A stretch of DNA of 6,712 bases from CAYSLA01 sp964431685 (GTDB taxonomy: Bacteria; Armatimonadota; UBA5829): contig CAYSLA010000181.1 in assembly GCA_964431685.1 (NCBI GenBank), forward strand, positions 1 to 6,712, written 5' to 3'. The notes below the pieces were generated by a model. It did no database searches. It saw only the letters and a program-made list of their open reading frames with translations, and was not told the origin of the DNA. Both the position numbers and the translations under genes were made by a program. Positions 4,680 through 6,712 of the stretch are shown in pieces; position 1 is the stretch's first letter, and every line of letters starts with the position of its first letter.

Positions 4680-6712
4680 ATGCTAAGAACTACATTCGCA
4701 GTACTGTTGTTCGCGGTGCTCATGGTCGCGACCTCTTCGCTGCCGGCCCTGGCGGTGGGCAGCGATGGCTCGATCTTCCTCGACAACTGCAACGACTGGC
4801 TCCAGTGGGCGTATGAAGACTGGGGAGGCGTCATCACGGTTTTCGATGGCGTCCTTAACTACAACACCTACAACGAAAGCTACGGCGGGATGCTGNNNNN
4901 NNNNNGTGGATGACGGAGGCGAAGTTCCGAGTCAACACGGGCGGACCGCTCACAGCGCCATCAGGCAGCGAGTGGCGAACAATCGCCCTATTGTCGGGTG
5001 GCAACGGGCCCGCTGCCTGGGGGACAGGCACCGAACTCGGGTTGTATCTAGCCGACGGCTCTGACGCCGACAAGTTCAGCCTGACCTGGGGCCCGTACCA
5101 GACTACCGTGGAGCCTCAGCCTGTGGCTCTGGATCTGGCGAGAGGGACGTGGTATGTCGTGTCCCTGTATCACAGGAGCGACAACACGATCGCGATCTTC
5201 CTCGATGGAACGCTCATCGACACCAAGAACGCGCTGACCGGCGCGACCAAGCCGACGTATGTCGGCGTTCTGGATGGCTCGGGCTCTGTAGCGGCAAATC
5301 TTGACCTGGACTACCTGAGCATCGGCAACCCGACCGGACTGCCGCCGATTGTAGCCGCGCCCGTTATCAGCCCTCCGTCGGGCGTTTATGCGACGTCGCA
5401 GACGGTTACTATCACCTGCTCGACTCCCGGCGCGGTGATCAGGTACACTACCGACGGCACAGTGCCGACCCAGTCCAGCACGCCTTACTCGGGGGCGTTC
5501 CTGGTGAACCCCGGCACGACCGTTAGCGCGAACGCCTGGCTGGACGGTTCTCTGCCGAGCGTATACGTGCAGGCGACTTACAGCCCTCCGCCGGTGGTCA
5601 GTGACAACTCGATCTTCTACGAAGACTTCAACACTGACCTGGCTAAGTGGACGGCATACGACATCTGGGGCGGGCCGACATGGACCGTCGCTGACGGTTA
5701 CCTCAACATCAACACACCAGTGTCCGGCGGCGTCGCACTGACCAACACCACGGCCCTCGACTTCGGCACAGCCACGGCATGGGTGTATGAGACGAAGTTC
5801 CGCGTCCACGATGGCGGGCCGCTTACAGTGCAGTGGGGCACGTCGTGGAGGAACGTAGTGCTGCTTATGGGCACCGTCCCGGGCACAGGCTCAAGGGACA
5901 TCGGGCTTTATCTTGCTGACGGCTCCGCCGGCGACAAATTCCGCCTGACCTTTGGCGAGTGCCACACCACGAACGAACCCGAGACCGTCGCCGAGTTGAG
6001 CAGAGGCACGTGGTATACGGCTCTGGCATACCACAAGGCAGATAACACAGTCGACATATACGTGGATGGCGTGCTGCGCATGACCCGGCCGGCGCTCCCC
6101 AACTACCCGCCGCCGAACATCTACATCGGCGACGGGACCAGTGCGGCTGGCGGCAACTGGGACGTTGACTTCGTGAGCGTCGGCAAACCGTCAGGCGGAC
6201 TGCCGTACACTGCTACGCCAGTCATAAGCCCGCCTTCGGGGCAATTCGCGACGCCGCAGTCGGTGACCATTACCTGCGCAACTTCCGGCGCGGTGATCCG
6301 TTACACAACCGACGGCACTATCCCCACGGAGTCCAGCACCGAGTATACCGGAGCATTTAGCGTGACTCCGCTCGTGCATCCCGGCGCCACGGTCCTTGCC
6401 AGGGCCTGGGCGGCTGATCATTGGCCGAGCGCTACTGGACAGGCGACCTATATCGCCCCGCCGCCCACGCCGGTCAGCAGCGACGGCGCGTTGTTCTTCG
6501 ATCACTTCGATGACGAGTCGAAGTGGGAGATTGGGGAATGGTTCTGGGGGGACCCGACAAGTGACCCGATATCAGCCAGCAACAGCATCATGCACATCAA
6601 CACCCTCGATCCGGGTGTTTACGGCGCCATGATGAAGCCTCTCACACCGCTGGACTATGGCTCGGCGACAGAGTATATCTGGGAGACGAAGTTCAGGGTC
6701 AACGCGGGAGGA
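4680..6712 (+). CDS. Secreted modular protein with alternating LamG-like and CHB_HEX_C_1-type domains (3' partial, contains assembly gap)
   Basis: The start at 4680 follows AAAGGAG by 7 nt. MLRTTFAVLLFAVLMVATSS plus LPALA is a classic Sec signal peptide, with cleavage expected after Ala25. The mature protein is built of repeated modules of about 290 residues. Each has a LamG/concanavalin-like beta-sandwich of about 190-195 residues (shared E-x-KFRV near the middle; RGTWY-x5-YH-x2-DNT and a following DG in units 1 and 2). This is followed by a roughly 75-residue chitobiase C-terminal-like domain with the signature PGAVIRYTTDGTVPT in unit 1 and SGAVIRYTTDGTIPT in unit 2. Short Pro-rich linkers join the modules. 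These domains usually bind carbohydrate or act as spacers in extracellular enzymes and adhesins; no catalytic domain is visible yet. The frame changes from 4680-4895 to 4907-6712 across the N gap, which I attribute to a wrong gap length, not mutation. The second frame is open to the window end. Confidence 0.85.
4764..5602 (+). repeat. Module 1 (LamG-like plus CHB_HEX_C_1-like)
   Basis: Starts DGSIFLDNCNDWLQW right after the signal peptide. The LamG-like part runs to about 5335 (ending near YLSIGNPTGLPP) and contains the assembly gap. The CHB_HEX_C_1-like part is 5357-5581 (APVISPPSGVYATSQTVTIT to VQATY). The linker SPPPVVS leads into module 2. Confidence 0.75.
4896..4905. other. Assembly gap (10 Ns), true length probably about 38 bp
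   Basis: Ten Ns lie inside module 1 of the secreted protein. The flanking frames differ (codon starts at 4893 before and 4907 after), so the real gap must be 2 modulo 3 in length. In modules 2 and 3 exactly 13 residues separate the equivalent flanks (VAL to WVYETKFRV; AMM to YIWETKFRV). Thirteen codons less the one base present at 4906 give 38 bp. Confidence 0.75.
5603..6481 (+). repeat. Module 2 (LamG-like plus CHB_HEX_C_1-like), complete
   Basis: Starts DNSIFYEDFNTDLAKW, aligned with module 1. It is 879 bp or 293 codons long. The LamG-like part ends near VDFVSVGKPSGG (about 6200). The CHB_HEX_C_1-like part is 6215-6451 (TPVISPPSGQFATPQSVTIT to GQATY). Its linker IAPPPTPVSS is slightly longer than that of module 1. 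Confidence 0.8.
6482..6712 (+). repeat. Module 3 (LamG-like), cut by the window end
   Basis: Starts DGALFFDHFDDESKWEIG and reaches ETKFRVNAGG, equivalent to ETKFRVHDGG of module 2. At least one more CHB_HEX_C_1-like domain may follow outside the window. Confidence 0.75.

Noticed and set aside
5048..5809. Minus-strand frame of 253 codons opposite the secreted protein
   Set aside because: Arg/Val-rich antisense composition with no ribosome binding site or recognisable motif. The plus frame is open throughout and carries clear domains.
1..6712. CRISPR arrays, tRNA or rRNA genes, phage genes
   Set aside because: I saw no regularly spaced direct repeats and no recognisable tRNA or rRNA segments on either strand. 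The only mobile-element signal is the transposase fragment at the left edge.

Overview
The window is GC-rich bacterial DNA from a draft assembly; a run of ten Ns marks a scaffold gap at 4896-4905. The best taxonomic clue is the pseudopilin at 3875-4561. It has an N-terminal prepilin signature, an FPVFARAREQAR-type continuation, and a C-terminal H-x9-DG motif. From memory this combination is typical of Armatimonadota, with Planctomycetota-like lineages as alternatives. That assignment is inference, since nothing in the window is a phylogenetic marker.

Left half (1-2655), read leftwards. A beta-propeller protein with five Asp boxes (sialidase/BNR type, 2655-1486) is followed after 144 bp by an unrecognised soluble protein of 418 residues (1341-85), which may be an alpha/alpha-toroid glycosidase-like enzyme. 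Both lack a signal peptide and both start behind a strong ribosome binding site. The left edge (about 1-108) holds part of an IS256/mutator-type transposase on the minus strand. It lacks its N-terminal half and overlaps the 3' end of the 418-residue gene.

Centre (2656-3160) is a compact divergent control region. A leftward promoter (TTGACA-N17-TATGCT) and a rightward promoter (TTGACA-N17-CATAAT) lie back to back. Each is followed, 12 and 14 bp beyond its -10 box, by the same perfect palindrome TGCTCGAGCA. Between the leftward promoter and the propeller gene lies the C-terminal remnant of a second propeller protein.

Right half (3161-6712), read rightwards. A GntR-family regulator (FadR/FCD type, 3161-3838) is followed 36 bp later by the H-x9-DG pseudopilin. 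After 118 bp with two small hairpins comes a secreted modular protein (4680 to beyond the window end). It has a signal peptide and alternating LamG-like and chitobiase C-terminal-type (CHB_HEX_C_1) modules. The N gap sits in its first module; counted as ten bases it breaks the frame, and comparison with modules 2 and 3 predicts about 38 bp instead.

Together the genes look like a carbohydrate-utilisation locus. A GntR regulator probably controls both arms through paired operators: one arm encodes cytoplasmic carbohydrate-processing proteins, the other a pseudopilin and a secreted carbohydrate-binding-like protein. The linkage of regulator, pseudopilin and modular surface protein to divergent glycan-processing genes is the most system-like feature here. 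The substrate cannot be read from the sequence.
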